A DNA stretch of 64,000 nt from Mesorhizobium sp. B4-1-3 (GTDB lineage Bacteria > Pseudomonadota > Alphaproteobacteria > Rhizobiales > Rhizobiaceae): contig NZ_VFTG01000019.1 of assembly GCF_006439355.1 (NCBI RefSeq), forward strand, positions 52,110 to 116,109, given 5' to 3'. A program made the translations under genes and the position numbers. A model generated the notes under the pieces. That model saw only the letters and a program-made list of their open reading frames with translations. It ran no database searches and was not told where the DNA came from. Positions 51,191 through 60,186 of the stretch are shown piece by piece (position 1 is the first letter of the stretch; each line of letters begins with the position of its first letter).

Positions 51191-52084
51191 ATGAAGACGC
51201 TCAAAGCCTCGCTTCCCTTGCTCAACGCCATGGTCGCATTCGAAGCGACCGCGCGACGCGGAAACCTGACGGCCGCCGCCGAGGAGCTCGCAATCGCGCA
51301 ATCGGCCGTGTCGCGCCACATCGCCAATCTGGAAAAGCGGATCGCGCTCGACCTTCTGGCGCGCAAGGGAAACCGCGTCTCGCTGACCGAAAACGGGGCC
51401 GCGCTGGCCGAGGCGATCCGGGACGGGCTGGGCACGATCCGCGACACCGTCGCGCGGCTGCAGGAGGCCGATCGCGGTTCCCTCGTCATCGCCAGCGGCT
51501 ACGACCTCGTCCAGGCGTGGCTGATGCCGCGCTTCGATCTCGTGACCTCGCTCGTCACCGATGGCCGTGTCACGCTGCTGACGTCCAGCAATCCCGACGA
51601 TTTCGGCCGGCCGGAGGTTGGGATTTCGATACGCTTCGGTCGCCCTGAGCTTTGGCCCGGCTTCGCCGCCCGCAAGCTGTTCGATGGCGAGTGGTTTCCC
51701 GTCTGCTCGCCGGGCTTCCTCGAACGGCACCCTGCTTTGGCGTCGGAGGATCCGGCAGCCTTCCTCGACGTGCCGCTGCTGCATCTCGCCGCTCCCGAAG
51801 ATGCGATCGACAATTGGAGATCCTGGATCGGCACCGCCCGGAGCCTGCCCGGACCGACATTCTCCAGCTATCTGTCGATGATGCACGAGGCGATAGCCGG
51901 TCGCGGCGCGGCGCTCGCATGGGCCGGCTTCGTCGAAGAGCAGCTGAAGCTCGGGCAATTGGTGCAGTTGACCAAGACCCCGCGCCGCCATGCCGACGCG
52001 TTCTATATCGTCACCCGAAGGAAGGCGACGCCAACCGAACAGATAGTGGCGCAGGCTTTGCTCGACAGCGCGACGGCCCGCTGA
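51191..52084 (+). CDS. LysR family transcriptional regulator
   Basis: A 297-residue LysR regulator of the GcvA-like branch. The DNA-binding part is LPLLNAMVAFEATARRGNLT, AAAEELAIAQSAVSRHIANL and LLARKGNRVSLTENG (residues 7-75). The effector part includes SGYDLVQAWLMPRFDL and GRPEVGISIRFGRPELW. It is divergent from the Rieske oxygenase gene, 132 bases between the starts, and probably activates it. Its stop converges with the FAD oxidase gene 52095-53354, ten bases apart. Confidence 0.9.
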   Translation: MKTLKASLPLLNAMVAFEATARRGNLTAAAEELAIAQSAVSRHIANLEKRIALDLLARKGNRVSLTENGAALAEAIRDGLGTIRDTVARLQEADRGSLVIASGYDLVQAWLMPRFDLVTSLVTDGRVTLLTSSNPDDFGRPEVGISIRFGRPELWPGFAARKLFDGEWFPVCSPGFLERHPALASEDPAAFLDVPLLHLAAPEDAIDNWRSWIGTARSLPGPTFSSYLSMMHEAIAGRGAALAWAGFVEEQLKLGQLVQLTKTPRRHADAFYIVTRRKATPTEQIVAQALLDSATAR

Positions 52085-52094
52085 CCTTCGCCAG

Positions 52095-53354
52095 TTACTC
52101 CGCCGCGGTGGCGAAACGCCTGGCGCCATGGCGCGCGCTCCACGCGGGCATCGAGGCCTCGACATCTTCCTCGCTCGCGAAGGCATCGCGCGCGTAGCGG
52201 TCGATCCTGAACCGAGCAGGATCGACGAGGCGCGGCATATCCAGCAGGATTTCGGTCGCCAGCCTGCCGAGGCCCGGCCCGTGGCTGACGCCGGTCTCGT
52301 TGTCGCCACCCGCGACGACGATGTTCGCGTGGCCCGGCACATGCCCGACCATCAAGCCGACGTCGGGCGTGTAGCAGGGGATGCCCTGCGACCAGTTCGC
52401 GACCTTCGAGCCGCGCAGCGGCGGGAAGACGTCCTGCAGCTTTTCCATCTGGTGGTCGACCATGGACTGCATCAGCTCGCGGTTGTGCGGTTGGCCGGGT
52501 TCGAGGTCGCTCTCCTCCAGGCGATGCATCGGCGTGTAGTGGCTGCCCGTGCCCCACATGATGGCGCCGAAGGTCTCGCGCAGCCAAAGCCTGAGCTCGC
52601 GGCATTGGATGGTCGGCAGCGTCGAAGGCAGGCCCCGGTCGTCGGTGACCACGCGCGTGGCCAGTACCCGCAGCAGCGGCAGGCGCCAGTCAAGGCTGGC
52701 GAGGACCGCGTTGTTCCAGGCGCCCGCCGCCACGACCGCGCCGTCGGCCTCGATGATATCGCGGTCGGTCTCGAGCGTGACCTTGCCGCCGACGTCGCTG
52801 ATCTTCCGCACCCTGGTCCTGTCGCGCACGACACCGCCGAGCTTGTTGATCTCGCTGACCAGCACGCCGAGCGCGAGCTTGGTGTCGAGCTGGATGCCGT
52901 GCGGATTGTAGGCGCCGGAGTGAACCTTCGCCGGATCGACCAGCCCGCCCATCTTCTCGCCGATCTGCGCGGCGTTCAGGTCCTGCATCTCCTTCGGCGC
53001 ATAGGGCGAGCTGAGTACCGGCATGACGAAATCCTCGCGCCCTTGCGGCGTGAGCGCCATGATCAGCGTGCCGTTCGGCCGGTAGCCGATCTCGGTGCCG
53101 AGATCGCTCAGCATCCGGTAGAAGTCGAGGCCGTATTGTTGCAGGCGAAGGCCTTCCTCGCCGGCCGGGATCATGCCGGCCGACCAATGCGAGACGAAAC
53201 CGGCGCCGGCGCTGGTCGTTGCCGCGCCGGGCTCTGTCGCCTCCACGAGCGTCACGGTCTTCACGCCCGATTTCAAGAGGTGATAGGCGGTGGAACAGCC
53301 GATGATGCCGCCACCCACGACCACGATATGCTTGCTGTTGGTTGCCGCCGGCAT
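52095..53354 (-). CDS. FAD-dependent oxidoreductase (DAO family)
   Basis: A 419-residue flavoenzyme with a clear GGAGGAAG before its ATG. HIVVVGGGIIGCSTAYHLLK (residues 9-28) binds FAD, with the ribose Glu in VTLVEATEPG. TTSAGAGFVSHWSAGMIPAG is the family's loop after the FAD site. GHANIVVAGGDNETGVSHGP near residue 345 replaces the usual G-F-S-G-H-G contact. It resembles D-amino-acid dehydrogenases and sarcosine-type oxidases. It follows the S9 peptidase gene at 12 bases, so it probably oxidises an amino or imino acid freed by that peptidase. Confidence 0.85.
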   Translation of the reverse strand: MPAATNSKHIVVVGGGIIGCSTAYHLLKSGVKTVTLVEATEPGAATTSAGAGFVSHWSAGMIPAGEEGLRLQQYGLDFYRMLSDLGTEIGYRPNGTLIMALTPQGREDFVMPVLSSPYAPKEMQDLNAAQIGEKMGGLVDPAKVHSGAYNPHGIQLDTKLALGVLVSEINKLGGVVRDRTRVRKISDVGGKVTLETDRDIIEADGAVVAAGAWNNAVLASLDWRLPLLRVLATRVVTDDRGLPSTLPTIQCRELRLWLRETFGAIMWGTGSHYTPMHRLEESDLEPGQPHNRELMQSMVDHQMEKLQDVFPPLRGSKVANWSQGIPCYTPDVGLMVGHVPGHANIVVAGGDNETGVSHGPGLGRLATEILLDMPRLVDPARFRIDRYARDAFASEEDVEASMPAWSARHGARRFATAAE

Positions 53355-53366
53355 TTGTCTTCCTCC

Positions 53367-55397
53367 TTAGATGGTCGCGGCCGAAGGACCGCCAATATAG
53401 GTGTCGAGCCACCAGACGATGCGGGCGGCTGTGTCGATATATTCCGGATAACTGCGCAGGCTGTGGCCGGCGTTCGGATAGGTCGCGAGCGCGCTTGGCG
53501 AGCCCGAGCGCAGGGCCGCGAAATGACACTCCAGCGCCTGCCCCGGCGGCGTGCTCTTGTCGATGCCGCCGGCGATGACCAGCGTCGGCACGCTCCCGAG
53601 CTGCTTGTGGAAAGCAGGGCTGCGGGCGAAGTAGGCGCCGCCCTCTTCCCAGGGCGAGGATTCCAGCATCAGCGCGTCGAATTCCGGTATCTGAGTCGTG
53701 CGATGCTGGCTGTACCAGTCGCCGACGGGCGAGATCGGAATGGCGGCGGCGAAGCGGTCGCTGCGCGTCGGCAGCCATGCGGACATGAAGCCGCCATAGC
53801 TTGTGCCGGTGACGGCGACGCGATCCGGATCGACCAGGCCTTTTCCCACCAGGGCGTCGATGCCGCTCAAGATGTCGTCGGCATCGGCGCCGCCCATATC
53901 GCCCTGCACGGCGCGGGCGAAGGCGTCCCCGCGTCCCGTGCTGCCTCTCGGATTGGGGAAGAAAATCGTCCAGCCGCGCGAGACCAGAAGAGGAGCCGAA
54001 CGCGTTCGGGCCATCCAGCGGTTGCGATGGGACGAGATCGGACCGCCATGGATGTCGACCAGCAGCGGCGTCGGGCCGGCCGCCGCCGGCGGGCGGACAA
54101 GCCAGCCCTGGATTTCCAGCCCGTCCGCGGCGCGCCAGGAAAATGGCTCGGCCTTGCCGCGGCCGGCCATCGCGGATCGCGCTTCGGTGGCCGCGAGCGA
54201 CGCGAGCTCCCGCAGTTCGCCCTCGGCGACCTCAGCAAGGAACGGTGCTCGGTCGTAAGCCTCCGCGATGAAGAGCGAGCCCACGGCCCCGACCGGCACG
54301 CTGGAGGGCGCCCACTCGCCGCACGTCAATTCGGTCGACGACCAGCGTTCGGTCACCCCTGCGCCTGAGACATCGCAATCGGCCAGCACCGTCTCGTGGC
54401 CGCGAATGCCCGCCATATGCAAGCTGGTGGCGGAGCGCCATTCGATCGACGTGACGTCGATGGAATTGGTCGGCACGACCGCAACCTCGCCGCTCAACGG
54501 ATCGAGGATCGACAGCTGTCCGGCAACAAGGCCGCGGTCGCTGCAGAAGGCCTGGACGAAGGCGATGCGGGCACCGTCGGGCGAGCCGCGCGGAACGCCG
54601 ATCTGGTCGCGCGGCGTGTGGAGAAGCTTCACGGATCCCGATTTCGCGTCGATGAGCGAAAGCTTCGCCGCATACCAGCTACCCTCGCCATGGTCATCGC
54701 TGGTCACGGCAGCGATCTTGTCGGCGCCGCACCAGCTCGCTTCCCAGACATTGACGGGCGCCGATGTGAGCGGCGCAGGTTTGGCCCTCATATCCCAGAG
54801 CCAAATCCGGCGCCAAAGGTCCTCACCCTCGCCCCAATCGACTTCGGGCAGCCACGCGGGCGCATCCGTCTTCTGCTTCTGCGCGTAGCCGCCGTGAATT
54901 CCTGCCAAATCCGCGCCGGCGCCGGCAACGACCAGCAGCAGCTTGCGGCAATCGGGCGACCAGTCGATCAGCTCGATGCGCCCGGGCACGTCCGCCACCG
55001 CAACACCTTCGCCGGCGGAGCAGATCTCGATGCTGTCGACACCCGGTTCTCCACCGGCGTAGGCGACCGCCAGGCTCTGCCCGTCCGGCGCAAGGCTGAT
55101 TTGCCTGGTCTCCGCATCGTTGAGCCGTTGAGGCGAGTGATCGCCGCGCCGCATTTGGTAGAGACGGCTGACCGGCGCGCCGTCGAGGCCGCCTTCGAAG
55201 CTCTGGCCGATGAAAAATACCGCCTCGTTGGAGTCATGACCGCAAAGAGAGCGGGCCGCGAAGACGTGCCCGCTCAGCCCGAAAAGGGCGGCATAGAGGC
55301 CCTGCGCCTCAGCGAATTCCGCGGCGGAGCGGAAATCCCGGGACATCCGGCCGGCAACCGGCGCGCCCTCAGATCCGGAATTCCGCATCCTGCTCAT
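53367..55397 (-). CDS. S9 family prolyl-oligopeptidase-like peptidase
   Basis: A 676-residue serine peptidase with an N-terminal beta-propeller and a C-terminal alpha/beta hydrolase. The catalytic Ser is in AVTGTSYGGFMSAW near residue 530, the Asp in VIAGGIDKSTPPGQA near 618, and the His in YPNAGHSLRSYPEY near 652. LVDIHGGPISSHRNRWMART holds the oxyanion segment. Family members cut short peptides after proline or release N-terminal acylated residues. There is no signal peptide. I keep the ATG at 55397 (GGGAAG upstream); an ATG 17 codons later is possible. It forms a two-gene operon with the FAD oxidase. Confidence 0.88.
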   Translation of the reverse strand: MSRMRNSGSEGAPVAGRMSRDFRSAAEFAEAQGLYAALFGLSGHVFAARSLCGHDSNEAVFFIGQSFEGGLDGAPVSRLYQMRRGDHSPQRLNDAETRQISLAPDGQSLAVAYAGGEPGVDSIEICSAGEGVAVADVPGRIELIDWSPDCRKLLLVVAGAGADLAGIHGGYAQKQKTDAPAWLPEVDWGEGEDLWRRIWLWDMRAKPAPLTSAPVNVWEASWCGADKIAAVTSDDHGEGSWYAAKLSLIDAKSGSVKLLHTPRDQIGVPRGSPDGARIAFVQAFCSDRGLVAGQLSILDPLSGEVAVVPTNSIDVTSIEWRSATSLHMAGIRGHETVLADCDVSGAGVTERWSSTELTCGEWAPSSVPVGAVGSLFIAEAYDRAPFLAEVAEGELRELASLAATEARSAMAGRGKAEPFSWRAADGLEIQGWLVRPPAAAGPTPLLVDIHGGPISSHRNRWMARTRSAPLLVSRGWTIFFPNPRGSTGRGDAFARAVQGDMGGADADDILSGIDALVGKGLVDPDRVAVTGTSYGGFMSAWLPTRSDRFAAAIPISPVGDWYSQHRTTQIPEFDALMLESSPWEEGGAYFARSPAFHKQLGSVPTLVIAGGIDKSTPPGQALECHFAALRSGSPSALATYPNAGHSLRSYPEYIDTAARIVWWLDTYIGGPSAATI

Positions 55398-55482
55398 CTC
55401 GACTTCCCAGCATCGCGCTCAACCGGGCGCCATCGCCGCGGCAAGATCACAGACCCAACCATAACGGCAGTCGGCGCATTGT

Positions 55483-55499
55483 CTAGACACCAGTGTACA
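55483..55499. promoter_or_regulatory. Repeated operator-like motif CTAGACA-N4-TGTAYA, copy 1
   Basis: CTAGACA (55483-55489), CCAG, TGTACA (55494-55499), in the divergent gap between the S9 peptidase and the M19 gene. The same arrangement with four spacer bases recurs at 56665-56681. The halves are partly complementary (TAGACA and TGTAYA), as in dimer-binding sites. Confidence 0.45.
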
Positions 55500-55591
55500 T
55501 TAGATTGGACCAGCGACCGATGGGCGGTTGACCCGCCACTATCGGAATGCGCAGATTTCGAAGGCGGCGAAACAATCCGGATACAGACACG

Positions 55592-56584
55592 ATGAGCCTT
55601 GATGACAAAGTCCAGTCGATCCTGAACAGCGAAGTCATCTGGGATGCGCATTCCGGCTTCATGCCGGACCCGGCCGCGGATCTGAACAATCTGCGGATCT
55701 GGCGCGACGCGGGCGTCGATTATCTTTCCATCGATGTCGGCTTCGATCTCTTGCCCTGGGAAAAGACGGTCGCCACGCTTGCCTGTTTCCGGCACTGGAT
55801 CCTGGCGCGCCCGGCCGACTACGCGCTCGTCTCGTCGGCCGACGAAATCCTCGCCGCGAAGACGCAAGGCAAGCTGGCGGTCACCTTCGATATCGAAGGC
55901 ATGAACGCGCTGAACGGCCGGGTCGAGATGGTCGAGTTCTACCATCGCCTCGGCGTCAGGCAGATGCTGTTCGCCTACAACCGCAACAATCTTGCCGGCG
56001 GCGGGTGCCACGACGAGGACAAGGGCCTCACCGCGTTCGGCCGGCAGGTGATCGACGAGATGAACCGTCTCGGCATGTTCGTGGACGTAACCCATACGGG
56101 CTATCGCACCACGATGGAGGTGATGGAATATACGGACCGCCCCGTCATCTTCTCGCACTCCAATCCGAAGGCGCTCTGCGCCCATGGGCGCAACATCACC
56201 GACGAGCAGATCGAGGCCTGCGCGCGGACCGGCGGCATCATCGGCGTCGTCGGCCTCAACCGCTTCCTGGGCGAGGGCCGCACCGATTCCGAACGGCTGG
56301 CCGACCACGTCGAATATCTGATCGACCTCGCCGGCCCGCGCCATGTCGGCATCGGGCTCGACTATGCTTTTCCGGTCGAGGTGGAAGGCATCGAAGACAT
56401 CATCTCAAGCAATCCGCATTTCTGGCCGAGGAACGAATATCCGGAAGGCAAGACCACCTACTCGAGCCCGAGTCAGATGAAAGAACTCATCGAGGTCCTG
56501 CTTCGGCGCGGCCAGCCGGAGCGCACGGTTCGCGACGTGATGGGCGGCAACTTCATGCGGCTCGCGCGCGAGATCTGGAAATAG
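55592..56584 (+). CDS. M19 membrane-dipeptidase-like amidohydrolase
   Basis: A 330-residue TIM-barrel protein starting at the ATG at 55592. Metal ligands expected from renal dipeptidase are partly kept: the bridging Glu is in TFDIEGMNAL near residue 103, one His in FVDVTHTGYRTTM and another in PVIFSHSNPKAL. The first motif, usually H-x-D, reads WDAHSGFMPDP, so the Asp is Gly here. GLDYAF near residue 264 matches the C-terminal Asp motif. The family hydrolyses dipeptides including those with D-residues. The altered site could mean one metal or another substrate. It lies directly before the peptide transporter. Confidence 0.85.
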   Translation: MSLDDKVQSILNSEVIWDAHSGFMPDPAADLNNLRIWRDAGVDYLSIDVGFDLLPWEKTVATLACFRHWILARPADYALVSSADEILAAKTQGKLAVTFDIEGMNALNGRVEMVEFYHRLGVRQMLFAYNRNNLAGGGCHDEDKGLTAFGRQVIDEMNRLGMFVDVTHTGYRTTMEVMEYTDRPVIFSHSNPKALCAHGRNITDEQIEACARTGGIIGVVGLNRFLGEGRTDSERLADHVEYLIDLAGPRHVGIGLDYAFPVEVEGIEDIISSNPHFWPRNEYPEGKTTYSSPSQMKELIEVLLRRGQPERTVRDVMGGNFMRLAREIWK

Positions 56585-56664
56585 CCCCCGGAACAACCGG
56601 CGCGCCGACCGGTCAATGACTGGAACAAGCTCCGGGTTCGCGATATATGACGTATTTTTTTTCA

Positions 56665-56681
56665 CTAGACATATGTGTATA
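56665..56681. promoter_or_regulatory. Repeated operator-like motif CTAGACA-N4-TGTAYA, copy 2
   Basis: CTAGACA (56665-56671), TATG, TGTATA (56676-56681), 82 bases before the binding-protein start at 56764 and just after a run of eight T (56655-56662). The T-run may belong to the end of the M19 transcript. Confidence 0.45.
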
Positions 56682-56763
56682 GCCGGGGCAGGCTAACCAA
56701 AATGGAGCCGTCGAGAGGTCTCCGGCCGCGCGAAGCGCGCAACATAACCAAGAGGGGTAGAGG

Positions 56764-58323
56764 ATGACGAAGGCCGCGAACATCAACATGACACGCCGTG
56801 GGGTGCTGGCCGGCGCCGGGGCGCTCAGCCTCGCCTCGCTGATCTACTCCACCAAACGCTCACAGGCGGCGGGATCCGTCCTCAGGGTGCGCTCATATGG
56901 CGATATCCAGACGCTCGATCCGGCCTTTCGTCTTGCCGCGCCCGAAGGCGACATCACCAATGTCATTTTCGCCGGCCTGGTCGTTGCCACGCCGGGTGAC
57001 AGCTGGGGCTGGAAGCCGATGGCCGTGGAAAAAATCGAGCAGCTCGATCCGCTCACCATCGCCTTCAAGCTGCGCGACAATATCGGCTTCACCGACGGTT
57101 TCGGCCAAATGACGGCGGAGGACGTGAAGTTCTCGATCGAGCGCCTCGCCGATCCCGCCAACAAGTCCCCTTATGCGGGCGACTGGGCGACGCTCAAGGA
57201 AGTCGAGGTCAAGGACAAGCTCTCGGGCATCATCCATCTGAGCAAGGCGTTCGCGCCGTTGTGGACCTCGACCTTGCCTACGCCGTCGAGCACGATCCTG
57301 TCCAAGCGCGCCGTGACCGAGGCCGGAGGCAAGCTCGGCGTGAAGCCCGTGGCGCAGTCAGGCCCCTATCTGCTCAAGGAATGGACGCCCAAGCAGCGCA
57401 CCGTGCTCGTGCGCAACCCGGACTGGAAATACGAGCAGGGCGGCTACGACGAGATCCACGTCCACCCGATCGAGGACGAAAAGACCGCCGAGCTCGGCTA
57501 TGAGGCGGGCGACCTCGACTATACCTGGACGTCCGTGTCCTCGATCAAGCGACTGAAGGAAACGCCGCCGGCCGACACAGTCGTGGTCGAGAAGCCGTCG
57601 CTCGCCTTCGTCTGGCTCGGCATGAACCAGATCGCGGCGCCCTTCGACAATCCGGACCTGCGCCGCGCCGTCCAGTACGGCGTCGACCGCAAGGCCGTGG
57701 TGGATGCGGCCTATTTCGGCGCCGCCGCCACGTCCACCGGCATCATCGCGCCCGGCCTGATCGGCCATCGCGAGAAGAACCTCTACGAATATGATCCGGA
57801 CAAGGCGCGCGAGCTGGTCAACAAGGCCGGCGCCAGCGGCGTCACCGTCACGCTCGACATCCTCAACAAGGCGGAACGCCTGTCGGCGGCGCAGGTCGTG
57901 CAGGCCAACCTGCAGGACATCGGCATCAACGTCGAGATCAAGCAGAACGACAGCGGCACGTTCTGGACGCTGGGGTCGAAGCAGAACCCTTATTACAAGA
58001 AGCTCCAGATGGTGCTGTCGCGCTTCTCCATGCAGCCCGACCCGAGCTGGGCGACGGAGTGGTACACGACCAGCCAGATCGGTGAGTGGAATTGGGAGCA
58101 GTTCAGCAGCGAGGAATTCGACAAGCTGGTCACCGAGGGCAAGATCGAGCTCGACCCGGCCAAGCGCGACGTCATGTACAAGAAGATGCAGGACCTGATG
58201 GAGGAGAGCGGCTGCTACGTCTTCCTCACGCATGAGGTCACCGGCGTGATGTACCGCAAGAGTGTGGCGGCCGGCCTCAAGCCGAACGGCGAGCCCTGCT
58301 TCGCGGACTTCAAACCTGCCTGA
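56764..58323 (+). CDS. Oligopeptide-type ABC transporter substrate-binding protein
   Basis: A 519-residue SBP_bac_5 protein that follows AGAGG. The signal region is Tat-like (MTRRGVLAGAGALSLASLIY at residues 9-28). The mature part has YGDIQTLDPAFRLAAPEGDI, GQMTAEDVKFSIERLADPAN and NPDLRRAVQYGVDRKAVVDA. It aligns along its whole length with the protein at 41905 but differs enough to bind another ligand. It is the first gene of the 56764-64000 operon, followed by both permeases, both ATPases and a CocE-type hydrolase. The ligand is most likely a peptide or related amide. Confidence 0.9.
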   Translation: MTKAANINMTRRGVLAGAGALSLASLIYSTKRSQAAGSVLRVRSYGDIQTLDPAFRLAAPEGDITNVIFAGLVVATPGDSWGWKPMAVEKIEQLDPLTIAFKLRDNIGFTDGFGQMTAEDVKFSIERLADPANKSPYAGDWATLKEVEVKDKLSGIIHLSKAFAPLWTSTLPTPSSTILSKRAVTEAGGKLGVKPVAQSGPYLLKEWTPKQRTVLVRNPDWKYEQGGYDEIHVHPIEDEKTAELGYEAGDLDYTWTSVSSIKRLKETPPADTVVVEKPSLAFVWLGMNQIAAPFDNPDLRRAVQYGVDRKAVVDAAYFGAAATSTGIIAPGLIGHREKNLYEYDPDKARELVNKAGASGVTVTLDILNKAERLSAAQVVQANLQDIGINVEIKQNDSGTFWTLGSKQNPYYKKLQMVLSRFSMQPDPSWATEWYTTSQIGEWNWEQFSSEEFDKLVTEGKIELDPAKRDVMYKKMQDLMEESGCYVFLTHEVTGVMYRKSVAAGLKPNGEPCFADFKPA

Positions 58324-58373
58324 CATGATGGAAGACCACGGCGTGGCGCGGGACAGATCGGCCGGCTCCTGAG

Positions 58374-59321
58374 ATGCTCCGCTATGCGCTGAAACGACTG
58401 GGCCTGGGCATCATCATCGTGAGCGTCGCGATGGTGATGCTGTTCGCCATGATCTATGTGATCCCGGGCGATCCGGCATCGGTGGCGCTCGGGCCGCGCG
58501 CCACGCCCGAGATGGTCCAGGCCCTGCGCAGCCGCATGGGGCTGGACCAGCCGATCTGGATCCAGTTCCTCAGATTCTATTTCTCTGCGCTGCGCGGCGA
58601 CCTGGGCACCGAGGTGCTGTCCGGGCGGCCGGTGCTGGACGTCGTGTTCGAGCAGCTGCCCTACACGCTCGCGCTGATCGCGGGCGCGATCTCGTGGTCC
58701 GTGCTGCTCGGCATTCCGCTGGGCTGCATCGCGGCGGTGCGGCGCGGCGGCTTCGTCGATCGCGTCATCGGCGTGCTCTCGGTCGCGGTGATCGCGGTGC
58801 CGTCCTTCGTCATCGCGATCTATTCCCTGCTGATCTTCGCCGTCGCCCTGCAGTGGCTGCCGGCCATCGGCGCCGGCGAACCCGGCAATCTCGCCAGCCA
58901 ATTGAAACATCTTGCCTTGCCGTCGCTCGCGATCGGCGTCGGCTGGGTCGGCTACATCGCGCGCATGGTGCGCGCTTCCATGCTGGAAACACTGGAAGCC
59001 AGCCACATTCGCACCGCGCGCGCTTTCGGCCTGACCGACCGGCGCATCACCTATTCCTATGCCTTGCGCATCGCCATCCTGCCGACCGTCACGCTGCTCG
59101 GCGTCGGCATCGGCAATATGGTGTCCTCGGCCGTCTTCGCCGAGATCGTCTTTGCCCGCCCCGGCATCGGCAAGCTGGTCTACGAGGCGATCTCGGTGCG
59201 CAATTATCCGGTCGTCACCGGCGCCGTTCTGGTGACGACCGCTTTCTTCGTCGTCGTGAACGCTCTCGCCGACATCCTCATTGGTGCGTTGGACCCCCGT
59301 GTCAGAACAAGCTTTGATTGA
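58374..59321 (+). CDS. Oligopeptide-type ABC transporter permease (OppB/DppB type)
   Basis: A 315-residue permease. MLRYALKRLGLGIIIVSVAM starts it, then VIPGDPASVALGPRATPEMV. VAVIAVPSFVIAIYSLLIFA and SSAVFAEIVFARPGIGKLVY follow, and the loop HIRTARAFGLTDRRITYSYA contacts the ATPase. It is a close paralog of the permease at 46327. Fifty bases follow the binding-protein gene. Its end overlaps the next gene by 23 bases. Confidence 0.9.
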   Translation: MLRYALKRLGLGIIIVSVAMVMLFAMIYVIPGDPASVALGPRATPEMVQALRSRMGLDQPIWIQFLRFYFSALRGDLGTEVLSGRPVLDVVFEQLPYTLALIAGAISWSVLLGIPLGCIAAVRRGGFVDRVIGVLSVAVIAVPSFVIAIYSLLIFAVALQWLPAIGAGEPGNLASQLKHLALPSLAIGVGWVGYIARMVRASMLETLEASHIRTARAFGLTDRRITYSYALRIAILPTVTLLGVGIGNMVSSAVFAEIVFARPGIGKLVYEAISVRNYPVVTGAVLVTTAFFVVVNALADILIGALDPRVRTSFD

Positions 59322-60186
59322 GCGGCAGCCGCGCGAGCGCATCGGCAAGGCCGGCCGCGTGCTTCGGCGCATCCTTCGCGAGCCGCTGGGCGCATTCGGT
59401 CTCGCCCTGGTCGTGATCGTCGTTCTCTCGGCTCTCTTCGCCGACGTGCTGACCAACTATCCACCGACCAAACTCGCCCCCGCCGATCGCTTCGCGCCCG
59501 CAAGCCTGCAGCATCTGCTCGGCACGGATCATCTCGGACGCGACCTGTTCTCGCGTGTGCTCCATGGCGGCCGCATTGCGCTCGCCATTGCGCTTGGCGC
59601 GACCGGACTGTCGCTCATCGGCGGCATCGTGCTCGGGCTCATCGCCGGCTACGGGCCGCGCTGGCTCGACAATCTGATGCTCTTGCTCTTCGATGCCATC
59701 AAGAGCTTCCCGACCGTGATGCTGGCGCTGACGCTGGTCACGCTGACCGGACCGTCGCTGCTCGCGGTGCTGATCGTGGTCGTGCTGGTCAACGTACCCG
59801 GCTATGCCCGTATCATCAGGACGCAGACGCTGGTCCTGAAGTCCGCCGAACATGTGATGGCGGCGCGCTCGATGGGCGCGAGCACCGCACGGATCCTCAC
59901 CGTCCACATATTGCCCAACGTCATCGGCCCGATCCTCATCCTCGCATCGATGGACATCCCTGTCGTCGTGGCGATCGAGGCGGGCCTGAGCTTTCTCGGC
60001 CTCGGCGTCAGGCCGCCTCTGCCAAGCTGGGGCGCGATACTGAACGACGGCTTCGTCAACATCCGCGATTCATACTGGATCGTGGTCGCCGGCGGCCTGC
60101 CGATCATCCTCACAACGCTCGGCTTCACCTTCCTCGGCGAGACCTTGCGCGACGTTTTCGACCCCCGGCTGAAGAGGCGCGAATGA
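59299..60186 (+). CDS. Oligopeptide-type ABC transporter permease (OppC/DppC type)
   Basis: A 295-residue permease. I choose the GTG at 59299; a TTG at 59281 would add six residues and deepen the overlap. PASLQHLLGTDHLGRDLFSR (about residue 65) is the family hallmark. LSLIGGIVLGLIAGYGPRWL and MDIPVVVAIEAGLSFLGLGV are membrane parts, and HVMAARSMGASTARILTVHI is the coupling loop. It overlaps the ATPase gene by four bases and pairs with the DppB-type subunit. Confidence 0.9.
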   Translation: MSEQALIERQPRERIGKAGRVLRRILREPLGAFGLALVVIVVLSALFADVLTNYPPTKLAPADRFAPASLQHLLGTDHLGRDLFSRVLHGGRIALAIALGATGLSLIGGIVLGLIAGYGPRWLDNLMLLLFDAIKSFPTVMLALTLVTLTGPSLLAVLIVVVLVNVPGYARIIRTQTLVLKSAEHVMAARSMGASTARILTVHILPNVIGPILILASMDIPVVVAIEAGLSFLGLGVRPPLPSWGAILNDGFVNIRDSYWIVVAGGLPIILTTLGFTFLGETLRDVFDPRLKRRE

